Shown piece by piece: positions 8,520 through 17,557 of a stretch of 64,000 nt of DNA. Each line of letters starts with the position of its first letter. The stretch's first letter is position 1. Origin of the DNA: Pelotomaculum sp. (GTDB taxonomy: Bacteria > Bacillota > Desulfotomaculia > Desulfotomaculales > Pelotomaculaceae). The stretch lies in the NCBI GenBank assembly GCA_018435055.1, contig JAHDOA010000008.1, positions 1 to 64,000 of the forward strand, read 5' to 3'. The position numbers and the translations under genes are program-made. The notes under the pieces are model-generated. The model did no database searches. It was given only the letters and a program-made list of their open reading frames with translations, and had not been told where the DNA came from.

Positions 8520-8554
8520 AAAAAAACCTTTACTCCACCTTATGAAGTAAAGGT
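8520..8554 (-). terminator. Terminator of the manganese riboswitch
   Basis: On the minus strand ACCTTTACT (8546-8554) pairs with AGTAAAGGT (8526-8534) and seven U residues follow. The 5' arm of this hairpin is also the 3' strand of the riboswitch P1 helix, so ligand binding and termination exclude each other, as in known Mn2+-activated switches. Confidence 0.85.
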
Positions 8555-8648
8555 CTCGCTTCCAGGCTACGCCCGTTATAAGACCGGGTGATGAACACCA
8601 GCATGTCGATCTTATTGCTTAAGGGTTTAAGCAAGCTACTCCCCTTTA
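8546..8648 (-). promoter_or_regulatory. yybP-ykoY manganese riboswitch, minus strand, no gene downstream
   Basis: On the minus strand the element starts TAAAGGGGAGTAGC, continues with ATAAGATCGACAT, then CCGGTCTTAT (pairing with ATAAGA), and ends GAAGCGAGACCTTTA. These are the conserved parts of the yybP-ykoY motif, including the GGGGAGUAG start and the GAGACCUUU end that closes P1. A competing terminator follows. The nearest genes on this strand lie more than 1.2 kb away (the ECF sigma gene). The expected targets, the UPF0016 exporters, run the other way and converge on it. Confidence 0.85.
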
Positions 8649-8839
8649 ATAAGTATTCTGTTACCTCATGATATTCCATCATATCCTGCCATGTGCATAT
8701 GTTTTGATCCGTTTCAAATATTTTTTATGTATACAGTATTATCAGAAAATTTAAATAATTCTGATTGCCAAATAATAGTGAGGCCTGGTATTATATATAT
8801 ACACATTAAAGTTTTTACCTCGCGAAAGGGGGTAAAAAT

Positions 8840-9190
8840 ATGCATCCATTATCGATATATGAATATGAATTTTTGTACGGGCACAGAATGGCGACAGTTT
8901 TTAAATTAAACGGGAGCATAAAAATAATCGGTTTTATCAAAGGAAATACTTTTGAACTAAGGGTCTTAACAATTGGCAATAATCCCCGCAGAAAAGGCCT
9001 GGGGAAAATGGCCTTGCAATTTTTAAGGCCCAAATTTAAAAAAATAACTGTGACGGAAATTTGTAAAGAAGCCCTGCCATTTTGGTTAAAAATGAAGGAG
9101 TACGGACTTGTAGATAAACTATGCACCATAAAAGACGGGAGGACCCTATATTTAATCAAGCGCACCACGAAACTGGGTAAAGTGGGTTAA
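8840..9190 (+). CDS. Small GNAT-like acetyltransferase
   Basis: 116 residues. The segment [16 protein letters not shown] (about 49-64) resembles the acetyl-CoA-binding motif A of GNAT enzymes (R-x-x-G-x-G/A). The later [12 protein letters not shown] resembles the region where these proteins place a side chain near the cofactor. The N-terminus is shorter than in most GNATs, so substrate and activity are unknown. A good ribosome site (AAAGGGGG) precedes ATG 8840. It converges with alr, the two stop codons overlapping by four bases. Confidence 0.6.
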   Translation: MHPLSIYEYEFLYGHRMATVFKLNGSIKIIGFIKGNTFELRVLTIGNNPRRKGLGKMALQFLRPKFKKITVTEICKEALPFWLKMKEYGLVDKLCTIKDGRTLYLIKRTTKLGKVG

Positions 9191-10317
9191 CGAGATCCGA
9201 GATATTTACGGGGGACGCGGTGGCTGACCATGCATACAACTTCATAATTAATGGTACCCAGCATCCCTGCAACATCGCCGGCTGTAATTTCCTGATCCCC
9301 CTGGCGGCCGATCAGGACAGCCTCGTCACCCACCTTAACCCCGGGTATGTGGCCCACATCAACCATAATCTGGTCCATACAGACCCGGCCGATCACAGGC
9401 GCCCGCCGGCCGTGCAGCAAAGCGCATCCCTTCGCGGATAGCAGGCGGGAATAGCCGTCGGCGTAACCCAGCGGAAGCGTGGCGATAACGGTGCTTCTTT
9501 CAGTTGTATGGGTACACCCGTAGCTTACTTTAAAACCGGCGGGGACATTCTTGACATTAGCCACTCTGGCCTTAAGGCTCATTGCCGGTCGCAGTTCTAT
9601 TAAGCTTTTATCCACCTCGTCAGAAGGGTACAGGCCGTATAAAATAATTCCCGCCCTCACCATGTCCAGGTGAGTTTCGGGCATTTCCATCACGGCGGCG
9701 CTGTTAGCCGCGTGTTTTATGGGAATTTCCAGCCCGTTCCGGCGCAGTTCTTCAACCACGGCGGTAAACCTAAAAAATTGTTCCCTGGTGTAGCCCTTAT
9801 CGGCAGAATCGGCAGCGGCAAAATGGGTAAATATTCCTTCCGCGGCCAGGTGCCTGTTGCCGGCCAGATCAAGTATATCCCTTACCGCGTCCGGTCCGGC
9901 GAGCCAGCCGAGCCGGCCCATCCCGGTATCGATTTTAAAATGAACCCTCGCCCGCGTCCCCGCGGCGGCGGCCGCATCCGCCAGGTCCAGGGCCATAGCG
10001 CGGGTATAGACAGCCTGGGATAAACGGCCCCTGACCACATCATGTGACTGTTCAGGTGTCAGGTAGCCCAGCACTAATATCGGAACCTCAATGCCGGCCT
10101 CCCTTAGCAATAAACCTTCATCTGTTCTGGCCACTCCAAGCCAGTCAGCTCCGCCGGCCAAAACTGTCCGGCTGACTTCTACCGCGCCGTGGCCATAGGC
10201 ATCAGCCTTGACCACTGCCATCACTTTTGCTGAAGGGCTGGTTATCCTTCTAATTTCACTGATGTTGCCGGCTAAAGCATCTAAATCAATTTCCGCCCAA
10301 ACAGGTCTAACAGACAA
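9187..10317 (-). CDS. alr: Alanine racemase
   Basis: About 376 residues, normal for the family. The PLP-binding lysine is in [10 protein letters not shown] near the N-terminus. The catalytic tyrosine is in VSYGCTHT, and the C-terminal barrel has the conserved [10 protein letters not shown] and [12 protein letters not shown]. It interconverts L- and D-alanine for peptidoglycan. I take TTG at 10317 as the start because AGAGGTG lies seven bases before it; the ATG at 10350 has no ribosome site. Alanine dehydrogenase is encoded about 500 bases upstream. Confidence 0.93.
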   Translation of the reverse strand: MSVRPVWAEIDLDALAGNISEIRRITSPSAKVMAVVKADAYGHGAVEVSRTVLAGGADWLGVARTDEGLLLREAGIEVPILVLGYLTPEQSHDVVRGRLSQAVYTRAMALDLADAAAAAGTRARVHFKIDTGMGRLGWLAGPDAVRDILDLAGNRHLAAEGIFTHFAAADSADKGYTREQFFRFTAVVEELRRNGLEIPIKHAANSAAVMEMPETHLDMVRAGIILYGLYPSDEVDKSLIELRPAMSLKARVANVKNVPAGFKVSYGCTHTTERSTVIATLPLGYADGYSRLLSAKGCALLHGRRAPVIGRVCMDQIMVDVGHIPGVKVGDEAVLIGRQGDQEITAGDVAGMLGTINYEVVCMVSHRVPRKYLGSR

Positions 10318-10390
10318 AAATCTACACCTCTTTATAACAGAAAACTTCATAATAATATATTTTCATTTATAATAGTATTTCATCAAGAAA

Positions 10391-10419
10391 AAACAAAACC
10401 CTGTAAAAAAAACAGGGTT
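10391..10419 (-). terminator. Terminator after the 32-residue membrane peptide gene
   Basis: AACCCTGT (10412-10419 read on minus) and ACAGGGTT (10397-10404) form an 8-bp stem followed by a U-rich run. It falls 24 bases past the small ORF's stop and upstream of alr. Confidence 0.7.
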
Positions 10420-10442
10420 AAGGAAATCTGGTATTTTACTTG

Positions 10443-10541
10443 TTACCTGTGCTGTGGGTCTTGGCGGCTATCCCAAAGTAAAAAGAAGTATACGATTAAA
10501 TAGGCTGCCATTGTTGCCAGAGAGAATATAAAGTATTTCAC
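10443..10541 (-). CDS. 32-residue single-pass membrane peptide
   Basis: A short ORF starts with GTG at 10541, six bases after a strong AAAGGGGGG ribosome site, and ends at TAA 10443. The product has one membrane helix (residues 3-23, rich in Phe, Tyr, Leu) and a short charged tail DSRQDPQHR, so the C-terminus is probably cytoplasmic or interfacial. It has its own terminator and an upstream region with two perfect palindromes, which argues it is a real, regulated gene. Family not recognised; small subunits of transporters or oxidases look similar. Confidence 0.65.
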   Translation of the reverse strand: MKYFIFSLATMAAYLIVYFFLLWDSRQDPQHR

Positions 10542-10646
10542 TGGTGACCCCCCTTTCGTCCTGTCCGAAAATATCTGTGCTGATATGATAAATATTAGTG
10601 CCAGCCGAGATTTCCAGCCTGGTTATTTTTAAATTATCCTTTAATT

Positions 10647-10700
10647 AATATTGTATACAATATTTTATAATACGCAATACTTTATACTGAATTCAGTATA
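10647..10700. promoter_or_regulatory. Two perfect 18-bp palindromes, probable operator
   Basis: AATATTGTATACAATATT (10647-10664) and TATACTGAATTCAGTATA (10683-10700) are each perfect inverted repeats with centres 36 bp apart. They lie 106-160 bases upstream of the 32-residue membrane peptide gene and just past the ald terminator. Dimeric repressors such as GntR-type proteins bind sites of this shape. No regulator gene lies beside them. Confidence 0.5.
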
Positions 10701-10721
10701 ATTTTTTTAAATTGGCCCCAT

Positions 10722-10752
10722 AAAAAAAGGAAACCTTTTTAAAAAGGTCTCC
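10722..10752 (-). terminator. Terminator of the ald transcript
   Basis: A minus-strand hairpin of GGAGACCTTTTT with AAAAAGGTTTCC (10729-10752) is followed by seven U residues (10722-10728). It lies 55 bases past the ald stop codon. Confidence 0.8.
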
Positions 10753-10806
10753 ATTTTTTCTATTAATTATGTTATACCGGTTATGGCGCCTGGTACCGGC
10801 AGAACC

Positions 10807-11925
10807 TCAGCTCAAAACCTTGCCCAGTTCACTGTATTCCATATTCAGCGATTCCCCCACCGCCCGGCAGGTAATCCTGCCTTTATAAACATTGACGCCG
10901 CGGGCAAGCGCGCTGTTATTCATCACCGCGTTCAAAAAACCTTTATTGGTCAGCTCCAGGACGTACGGCAAAGTGGCGTTGGTCAGGCTATAACTGGAGG
11001 TGCGGGCCACCGCGCCGGGCATATTTGTCACCGCGTAATGAATAACCCCGTATTTCTCATAAACCGGGTTGCTGTGCGTGGTTGTCCGGTCCATAGTCTC
11101 TACTGTGCCGCCCTGGTCAATAGCTACGTCAATAATTACAGAACCGGGCTTCATTTGTTTGACAAAGTCTTCAGTTACCAGATTGGGTGTTCTTGCTCCC
11201 GCGATTAGCACCGCCCCGATTAAAAGGTCCGCGTAACGCACTGAACGTTCAATATTGCAATGGTTTGAGATCAGGGTCTTAATCTTGTTCCCGTAAATGT
11301 CGTCCAGATTGCCCAGCCTTTCTGTATTCCGGTCTATTATAGTAACCTGGGCGCCCATACCCACGGCGATTTTAGCCGCGTTTGCCCCTACTGTTCCGGC
11401 GCCGATAATTACCACATCCGCCGCAGGCACACCCGGCACACCGCCAAGGAGAATACCCCGTCCGCCGCACGGTTTCTCAAGATAGTGCGCTCCAATCTGC
11501 ACCGCCATCCTGCCGGCTATCTCGCTCATCGGCATCAATAGTGGCAGTGTACCGCTGGATAGCTGGACAGTCTCGTAAGCAATGGCAATTACTTTCTTTT
11601 CCATCAGCACACTGGTAAGCCCCGGCTCACTGGCCAGATGCAGATATGTGAACAGGACCTGACCCTCACGCAGCAGGTGATATTCCTCAGGAAGGGGCTC
11701 CTTTACCTTTAATATCAACTCTGACTGATCATATACCTGTGAGTGTTCAGTCATTATTTCAGCGCCCGCCACCGCAAAGGCCTCGTCGCTGATACCGCTG
11801 CCCAGCCCGGCGCCGGTTTCAATCAACACCTTATGACCGGCGCCAATTAAGGCCTGGACCCCTGCCGGCGTGATAGCTACCCGGTCCTCATTCAACTTTA
11901 TTTCTCTAGGTACTCCAACTATCAA
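10807..11925 (-). CDS. ald: Alanine dehydrogenase
   Basis: 372 residues, the usual length. It oxidatively deaminates L-alanine to pyruvate and ammonia with NAD. The N-terminus [18 protein letters not shown] is the family signature. The Rossmann motif is [20 protein letters not shown], and the AlaDH/PNT domain ends with an NAD-proximal stretch including [14 protein letters not shown] at 11925 has a strong AGGAGGAG ribosome site, so the longer in-frame extension is not used. nnr ends 49 bases upstream, probably in the same operon. With alr nearby it may feed alanine into cell wall or central metabolism. Confidence 0.93.
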   Translation of the reverse strand: MIVGVPREIKLNEDRVAITPAGVQALIGAGHKVLIETGAGLGSGISDEAFAVAGAEIMTEHSQVYDQSELILKVKEPLPEEYHLLREGQVLFTYLHLASEPGLTSVLMEKKVIAIAYETVQLSSGTLPLLMPMSEIAGRMAVQIGAHYLEKPCGGRGILLGGVPGVPAADVVIIGAGTVGANAAKIAVGMGAQVTIIDRNTERLGNLDDIYGNKIKTLISNHCNIERSVRYADLLIGAVLIAGARTPNLVTEDFVKQMKPGSVIIDVAIDQGGTVETMDRTTTHSNPVYEKYGVIHYAVTNMPGAVARTSSYSLTNATLPYVLELTNKGFLNAVMNNSALARGVNVYKGRITCRAVGESLNMEYSELGKVLS

Positions 11926-11974
11926 GTTTGACTCCTCCTGTTGATCGGAATTTATTTTAGGATAAATAATACTT

Positions 11975-13534
11975 TTATGGCAGGGTCGCCAGTTCCTGCG
12001 CGGCAGCCGGCAGGACGGACACAATGTCACCGGCGATTAAGCCCATCATCCCTTTTTCCTTCGCAGCCATGTCACCAGCCAGACCATGGATGTATGCCCC
12101 GGCTGCAGCTGCGCGGCCCGGTTCAAGCCCCTGGGCGATCAGCGAAACAACAATCCCGGTAAGGACATCGCCACTTCCCCCGGTCGCCATTCCCGGATTT
12201 CCGGTGGGGTTAATGAATACAACGCCCTCCGGCGCCGCCACTACTGTCCGGGCGCCCTTCAGCAGCGTGGCCACGTTCCAGGTAGCCGCCGCTTTGATAG
12301 CGTTGCCAATCCTGTCCGCCTGTATATCCTTTGACGCTACCCCCATCATCCTGGCCATTTCACCCGGGTGCGGCGTTATTACCGCCGGCGCCTGCAGGCT
12401 GCCCAGTATACTACTGACTTGCCCGGCTAAGGCGTTGAGCGCGTCTGCGTCCAGCACAAAGGGGATTTTTATGGCAGGCAGCAACTCCCTTACCAGCGAT
12501 ATAGTTTCTGGCGCCAGGGAAAGTCCCGGCCCTATGGCCAGAGCATCCATGTTCTCTAGAAGTGACAGAATCCGCGAGCGGGCCTCCGCGCTCAGGCTGC
12601 CGTCGCCGGTATCCGGCAGCGGGACAGTCATTGCCTCAGTAAGTTTTCCTTCCATAATATCGTGAAGCGTTTCCGGTACCGCCACTGTGACCAGGCCCGC
12701 CCCGGACCTTAACGCGGCGGCGCCGGTCAGACAGGCGGCCCCGGTCATCCCCCTGGATCCCGCTATTATGAGCACTCTTCCAAAATTACCTTTGTGCGCC
12801 GAGGCCGGGCGGGGCGGCAGCCACCTTTTAACACATTCGTCTGTTAGCAGATATCTCCGGGGCGCTTCCTTTTCTACCAGGACAGCAGGCAGGGATATGT
12901 CCGCCACGGTAATCTCACCGGCATAGCCGGCGCCCGGCTCAAGATACAATCCCAACTTGGGCAGACCAAAGGTTACAGTATGACTCGCCCTGATACAAGG
13001 CCCGTTTACCCTGCCGGTACCGGCCTCCAGCCCGGAGGGGATATCAACAGCCACAACCGGCTTGCCGCTCTTGTTAATCACCTTGATCACACGGCCTGCG
13101 CCCTCCAACATTTTGCCATGAAATCCGGTCCCATAAATGGCGTCAACAACAAGATCCGTTTTCATCAAGGCCAGCTTGACAATGTTAATCCCATCGCCCT
13201 GGTGCACAGAAAAAATCTTTTGCCCCATTTTCCGCCATATATTAAGGTTAACAGCCGCATCCCCGCTAATTTCACCCACATTGACTATTGATAGCACCTT
13301 CACCCCGGCGCCCATATTCAAAAGGTGGCGGGCTATAACCAGCCCGTCCCCCCCGTTATTGCCCTTGCCAATAAAAACAGTAACCGACCTGCCCCGAAGC
13401 CCGCCTATTACGCGCCGGATCAGGTCTACAACCCGGATGCCCGCGTTTTCCATCAAAACCAGTCCAGGTATGCCATAGTTCTCTATAGCCGCCTGATCCA
13501 GCGCCTTCATTTCATCCGCGGTAACGATCCGCAA
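11975..13534 (-). CDS. nnr: NAD(P)HX epimerase/dehydratase, bifunctional
   Basis: 519 residues. The N-terminal YjeF_N domain (epimerase) starts TADEMKALDQ and contains FIGKGNNGGDGLVIARHL. The C-terminal carbohydrate-kinase-like domain (dehydratase) carries GSRGMTGAACLTG and the phosphate-binding NPTGNPGMATGGSGDVLTG. It repairs hydrated NADH and NADPH using ADP or ATP. The start is TTG at 13534 with GAGGGGG upstream, four bases after the acpS stop codon, so translation is probably coupled. Pairing of acpS with nnr is common in Firmicutes. Confidence 0.93.
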   Translation of the reverse strand: MRIVTADEMKALDQAAIENYGIPGLVLMENAGIRVVDLIRRVIGGLRGRSVTVFIGKGNNGGDGLVIARHLLNMGAGVKVLSIVNVGEISGDAAVNLNIWRKMGQKIFSVHQGDGINIVKLALMKTDLVVDAIYGTGFHGKMLEGAGRVIKVINKSGKPVVAVDIPSGLEAGTGRVNGPCIRASHTVTFGLPKLGLYLEPGAGYAGEITVADISLPAVLVEKEAPRRYLLTDECVKRWLPPRPASAHKGNFGRVLIIAGSRGMTGAACLTGAAALRSGAGLVTVAVPETLHDIMEGKLTEAMTVPLPDTGDGSLSAEARSRILSLLENMDALAIGPGLSLAPETISLVRELLPAIKIPFVLDADALNALAGQVSSILGSLQAPAVITPHPGEMARMMGVASKDIQADRIGNAIKAAATWNVATLLKGARTVVAAPEGVVFINPTGNPGMATGGSGDVLTGIVVSLIAQGLEPGRAAAAGAYIHGLAGDMAAKEKGMMGLIAGDIVSVLPAAAQELATLP

Positions 13535-13538
13535 AATA

Positions 13539-13955
13539 CTATACCCCCTCACCTGCTGCAATGGCAAAAGCCACTGCGTTTTCACGATTATGAGAAATGC
13601 TGATCAGTATCACGGCGATCCCCTTTTCCATTGCTACCTCAGCTGCCGCGCCGCGCAGCTTAATCTCCGGGCGACCGCCGCCCGGCCTTTGCACCTCCAC
13701 GTCCAGGAAGCCACATCCGGCCAGACCTGTGCCCAATGCTTTTAAAACCGCTTCTTTGGCCGCAAAACGGGCCGCGTAGCAGGAAAACCGGTCTTTTCTA
13801 GCTTCACAAAAATCCCTTTCACCGGGGGTAAAAACCCTCTCCAGAAAGCGGTTACCGCCGCGCTCAACAGCCTGTTTTATCCTTTCAATCTCAATAATAT
13901 CAGTTCCAGCGCCGATTAATCCAGCAGGCTGTATGTTTCGGGCAATCGCCAACAC
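13539..13955 (-). CDS. acpS: Holo-[acyl-carrier-protein] synthase
   Basis: 138 residues, slightly longer than the usual 120-130. It transfers the phosphopantetheine arm from CoA to apo-ACP. The Mg2+-binding GAGTDIIEIERI and the second motif FAAKEAVLKALGTGL are clear. The start is uncertain: GTG at 13955 or TTG at 13952, both about ten residues before the conserved core and with only weak ribosome sites. It is followed directly by nnr. Confidence 0.9.
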   Translation of the reverse strand: MLAIARNIQPAGLIGAGTDIIEIERIKQAVERGGNRFLERVFTPGERDFCEARKDRFSCYAARFAAKEAVLKALGTGLAGCGFLDVEVQRPGGGRPEIKLRGAAAEVAMEKGIAVILISISHNRENAVAFAIAAGEGV

Positions 13956-13982
13956 CCCATTCTTTAAGATCCTCGAAATTCA

Positions 13983-14105
13983 TCAAGTGATCCGCATTCG
14001 GGTTGCAATAATATTATTTTCTCCAGTTAATATAAAAAACCTGCCTGTTTCGATAGCAAATGTTTCAGCAGTCGCCAGGGGTTCTACTTGTATCCCCGCT
14101 GGCAT
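13983..14105 (-). CDS. Possible 40-residue ORF between the response regulator and acpS
   Basis: A minus-strand reading frame from ATG 14105 to TGA 13983 encodes a mixed-composition peptide. The frame stays open a further 15 or so codons upstream without a usual start codon. The ribosome site is weak. The residues (ETGRFFILTGENNIIATR) look protein-like rather than random, so this could be a small gene or the remains of one. Function unknown. Confidence 0.3.
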   Translation of the reverse strand: MPAGIQVEPLATAETFAIETGRFFILTGENNIIATRMRIT

Positions 14106-14148
14106 TGCATTAATCTTCAGGCAGGTCTCAATAATCTTCCGGCATTTT

Positions 14149-14949
14149 TTAAAAACCCAATATCTTCCTCAGTTTTTTGGCCTGAGCCCGGCTCACAGGG
14201 ACTTCGCTGCGTTCTTGGTCTTCAACTATCAAATTATAAGTACCATTGAAAAACGGCACAATCTCCTTAACCTTGTGCAGGTTAACCAGGTAGCAGCGAT
14301 GCGTGCGGAAAAACATCTGCGGATTAAGTCTTGCTTCCAGCTCTTTCAGGGTGAACCGCGTATAAAGCTTGTCAGCCGCTGTTTTTATATATACATTATC
14401 CTGTTCAGTAAACGCGTAGAAAATATCGGAACTGCCGACAAGGATTGTTTTACCCTGCTTTTCCGCAGGGACGCGGTCAATCTTAAACAGCAAATTTTCC
14501 GGCTGGATGGTTTTGGTTTCGCTTTTCTCCGGCGCACGTTCTTCCCGCATTGTTCCGTCAGCCGCCGCGTCTACCATTACCTCGCGGGTCAGTTTCAATA
14601 CCTTCTCGATGGCTTTTTTCAGACGTTTCGGCTCCACTGGTTTTAATATATAATCTACTGCATTAACATCAAAGGCAGATACTGCGAACTCATCAAAAGC
14701 TGTTACAAAAATGATATAAGGACGGTTCGGCAAATCTTGTATAGCCGCGCCCAATTCCAGTCCGCTCATGCCCGGCATGGATATATCCAGGAAAAGGACC
14801 TGGTAATCCAGGGCTTTGATCAGGGTTAACGCTTCCTGGGCATTGGCGGCCTCGCCAACTATCTCCACATTGTCAAATTCACTTAAAGCATACCTGAGTT
14901 CCTGTCTGGCGGGGTATTCATCATCTATAATTAATGCTTTCAATTTCAC
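14149..14949 (-). CDS. LytTR-family response regulator
   Basis: 266 residues. The N-terminal receiver domain has the acidic pocket (LIIDDEYPAR), phosphoacceptor Asp in VLFLDISMPGMSG and the switch Lys in YILKPVEPKR. A linker of about 50 residues leads to a LytTR DNA-binding domain (MFFRTHRCYLVNLHKV near the C-terminus). Its partner kinase gene overlaps by 29 bases upstream. GTG at 14949 has GGGGG eight bases upstream, which I prefer to ATG 14970. The LytST/YehUT group responds to pyruvate or cell-envelope state in other bacteria; the signal here is unknown. Confidence 0.9.
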   Translation of the reverse strand: MKLKALIIDDEYPARQELRYALSEFDNVEIVGEAANAQEALTLIKALDYQVLFLDISMPGMSGLELGAAIQDLPNRPYIIFVTAFDEFAVSAFDVNAVDYILKPVEPKRLKKAIEKVLKLTREVMVDAAADGTMREERAPEKSETKTIQPENLLFKIDRVPAEKQGKTILVGSSDIFYAFTEQDNVYIKTAADKLYTRFTLKELEARLNPQMFFRTHRCYLVNLHKVKEIVPFFNGTYNLIVEDQERSEVPVSRAQAKKLRKILGF

Positions 14950-16261
14950 TGGCGATTCCCCCTTTCTCATGGCTTTCCCCGCCCAGGGGGATTCTGACGT
15001 AAACCTTCGTGCCCTTGTCTATCTCGCTCTCGATGCGCAGGCCGTATTCTTCTCCGTAAAGGCTTTTAAGGCGTTCGTTGACATTGCTTAAACCAACCCC
15101 GCTGTCCGAACCGAAACCGGGCAGGAATACCATGGGCAGCCTTTCATTGTCTATCCCCACGCCATCATCCGTGATTACAAAAAGCATTTCTCCGTCAACA
15201 AGTTTGGCTGAGATCCGGATGACGCCGGGACCCATTTTCGGCTGTATACCGTGCTTCACCGCATTTTCCACCAGCGGTTGCAGGGTCAGTACAGGCACAT
15301 TATAATCAAGCAGGTCCGGGTCAATGTTCCTCTGTATCTTCAATTTTTCCCGGAAGCGGGCTTTCTCCAGGATAAGGTAAGTATTAACATATTCTATTTC
15401 TTCCCGTAACGTGTTAAAATGCCCGTGCCTTTTTAATGTCTGGCGAAAAAAAGAGGCCAGGCGGATTAAAAGCTTCCTTGCATTTTCCGGGTCTGTCCGG
15501 GTGTAAGTAATTATTGTGTTTAAAGTATTGAATAAAAAGTGAGGGTTGATCTGGGCGTGCAGGGCGTCCAGTTCTGCTTTTGTCACCAGCTGGGCGTGCC
15601 GGTCCAATTCCGCCAGTTCCATTTGCAGGCCAAGCAGCTGGGCTACGGCCAGCGCCAGTTTAACAACGGCAGGCTGGAGTTCCCCCTGGCTGGTTTGATA
15701 AAGCTTGACCGTACCGGCCACCTCGCCCTGGCATATCAGCGGCGCTATAACAGCCGACTGCAGCGTACAATTCTTATCCGGGCATTGCAGGCCTTTTTTA
15801 TCTTTTATGATAATTAGCTCCCCTGTTTCCACAGCCTGTTTTGTCGCATAAGTTATAATCGGCCCCCCGGCTTTATGGTGATCGGAACATTCCCCAATAT
15901 ATGCCAGCACTTTTTCGCGGTCTGTGATGGCCACTGCCGAAACATCGCTGAGTTTCAAGATAATTTCGGCGGTCTTATAGGCTGTTTCTTCATTAAGGCC
16001 GCGTCTGAGGTAAGGAAGTGTTTCGTTGGCAATCTGCAAGGTGGGATCGATAGGGTGTTCATCAAATTTTATTTTTATCACCCTGTGTTTCTGAATATAC
16101 TCCACGACTATGTACGTGGCCAGGGCGCTCGCCAGCAGCATCACGAAAACAGCCAACCACAAGGCAGGTTGAACCAGCATAACCAGTCCGGTTAAAAACA
16201 ATTGCACCAGGCTCCAGCGCAGTATGATACCGCCATTAATGCTTGTAAAATTTTTACTCAT
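14921..16261 (-). CDS. LytS-type sensor histidine kinase
   Basis: 446 residues. Two membrane helices near residues 12-55 are followed by a GAF-like domain (about 85-215, with CPDKNC Cys residues and VIAPLICQGEVAGT), which could bind a small ligand or cofactor. The kinase core is of the LytS/His_kinase family, with the phosphorylated His in INPHFLFNTLN (about 248) and ATPase motifs LQPLVENAVKHG and DDGVGI. The 3' end overlaps the regulator gene, so the two are translationally coupled. Confidence 0.92.
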   Translation of the reverse strand: MSKNFTSINGGIILRWSLVQLFLTGLVMLVQPALWLAVFVMLLASALATYIVVEYIQKHRVIKIKFDEHPIDPTLQIANETLPYLRRGLNEETAYKTAEIILKLSDVSAVAITDREKVLAYIGECSDHHKAGGPIITYATKQAVETGELIIIKDKKGLQCPDKNCTLQSAVIAPLICQGEVAGTVKLYQTSQGELQPAVVKLALAVAQLLGLQMELAELDRHAQLVTKAELDALHAQINPHFLFNTLNTIITYTRTDPENARKLLIRLASFFRQTLKRHGHFNTLREEIEYVNTYLILEKARFREKLKIQRNIDPDLLDYNVPVLTLQPLVENAVKHGIQPKMGPGVIRISAKLVDGEMLFVITDDGVGIDNERLPMVFLPGFGSDSGVGLSNVNERLKSLYGEEYGLRIESEIDKGTKVYVRIPLGGESHEKGGIASEIESINYR

Positions 16262-16352
16262 TTTCCTGCTCCCTGTTTATCAGTCAACAATAATTTCTCT
16301 ATCTATATACTACTATTCAAATTTATAAATAACAATTATCTACTATTGGCAA

Positions 16353-17300
16353 TTACCTCCCCAGGTAATGGTTTATACCAGCCGCATTAAGCCTGATATC
16401 AAGTTCCATGAACTTAATTGCGGGATGTTCGCTGTCTTTTAACCCGTATATTGCAACCTGGTCCATCACCATATCCCGGATGGCCCTTTCAATTTCCCTG
16501 GCGCCGCCGCCGGAGACGAGTACCCGCCTGCCTAACGCTTCAAAAACATGGAGCTGATCCTTGAGATAGGCAAGTATAGCGCTTACTCCCCCGGCCCGGC
16601 CGTAATGCGCAAAATATATATAATCGAGGTCCAGCCCGGCGACGCGATCAAGTGTTTCAATCATCCCGGCGGGGTCAAATTCCGGCGGCGGGGTAGAAAG
16701 CAGGATAATATCAGAACCCACCAGGCGGCTCAAGGCCTGAAAACGCACACCAAGAGTGTCGCCGCTGAAGACGCCCCGGCTGGCCGGGTCATGGATGATA
16801 AAATGATGGCGGGCGTGGCCTGGCGTGTGATAGAACGTCAGGATCCTGCCCCCGCCCAGGTCAAGGATTTCCCCGTCTGCCGGTGTACAGACTCTTTCCC
16901 CGGGCACGGGCAATACGGCGCCAAAAAGCCTGTCGAAGCTTTCCCCATAAATCGCCCTGGCGCCGGCCGCAAGCCTGGCCGGGTCGATCAGGTGCCTGGC
17001 GCCCCTGGGGTGTACACATACCTTTGCCCGCGGCAAATCCCTGGCCATAACACCGGCTCCGCCCGCATGATCCAGGTGTATATGGGTGACTATGATGTAG
17101 TCGACTTGTTCCGGCGGAATACCCAGTTTTTTTAATGCGTCTTTGATATGCACAGTACCCGGGGCAGGTCCGGTCTCAATCAACGCTACCTTATCCGCCA
17201 GGATCAGGTAGCAGGCAGTGCGTTCGGGTTCCTGGTCACAGACGTCGATCTGGTAAATGCTGCCCCCCAGATTGGTGATTACCGGCATGACAAACGACAT
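16353..17300 (-). CDS. MBL-fold metallo-hydrolase
   Basis: 315 residues. The beta-lactamase-fold metal motif is THIHLDHAGG, with further ligands in HTPGHARHH, FSGDTLG and a late His in FAHYGR. This fits the glyoxalase-II/RNase-Z-like hydrolase group; substrate unknown. The last 70 or so residues form a helical C-terminal domain. The ATG at 17300 directly abuts a GAAGGG ribosome site; ATG at 17288 may be the true start. The gene stands alone, divergent from the ferredoxin gene. Confidence 0.85.
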   Translation of the reverse strand: MSFVMPVITNLGGSIYQIDVCDQEPERTACYLILADKVALIETGPAPGTVHIKDALKKLGIPPEQVDYIIVTHIHLDHAGGAGVMARDLPRAKVCVHPRGARHLIDPARLAAGARAIYGESFDRLFGAVLPVPGERVCTPADGEILDLGGGRILTFYHTPGHARHHFIIHDPASRGVFSGDTLGVRFQALSRLVGSDIILLSTPPPEFDPAGMIETLDRVAGLDLDYIYFAHYGRAGGVSAILAYLKDQLHVFEALGRRVLVSGGGAREIERAIRDMVMDQVAIYGLKDSEHPAIKFMELDIRLNAAGINHYLGR

Positions 17301-17557
17301 CCCTTCTTTACAGGTTTTGCCAGCTGGCGCCTTGGATCCCTAATCAATCAACCAGTATAACTCATAACTCCAAGGGTATTATATTTTGCCTTCCTCAAAC
17401 CAAGGATATCTGAAAAATTTGAAGATTGTCAATATAAAAGTGTTTAAGTAAAAAGAGGATTATTATCTCTAATATAGAATTTTTTAAAATCAAATTGCAT
17501 AACTAATTAAATTCTAAGAACGGCGTATATACAAACAAACTCTTAAGGAGATCTACC

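Noticed and set aside
13933-14646. 237-codon plus-strand frame over the LytTR regulator
   Set aside because: It lies over a well-supported minus-strand regulator and its residues have no family features; a shadow frame.
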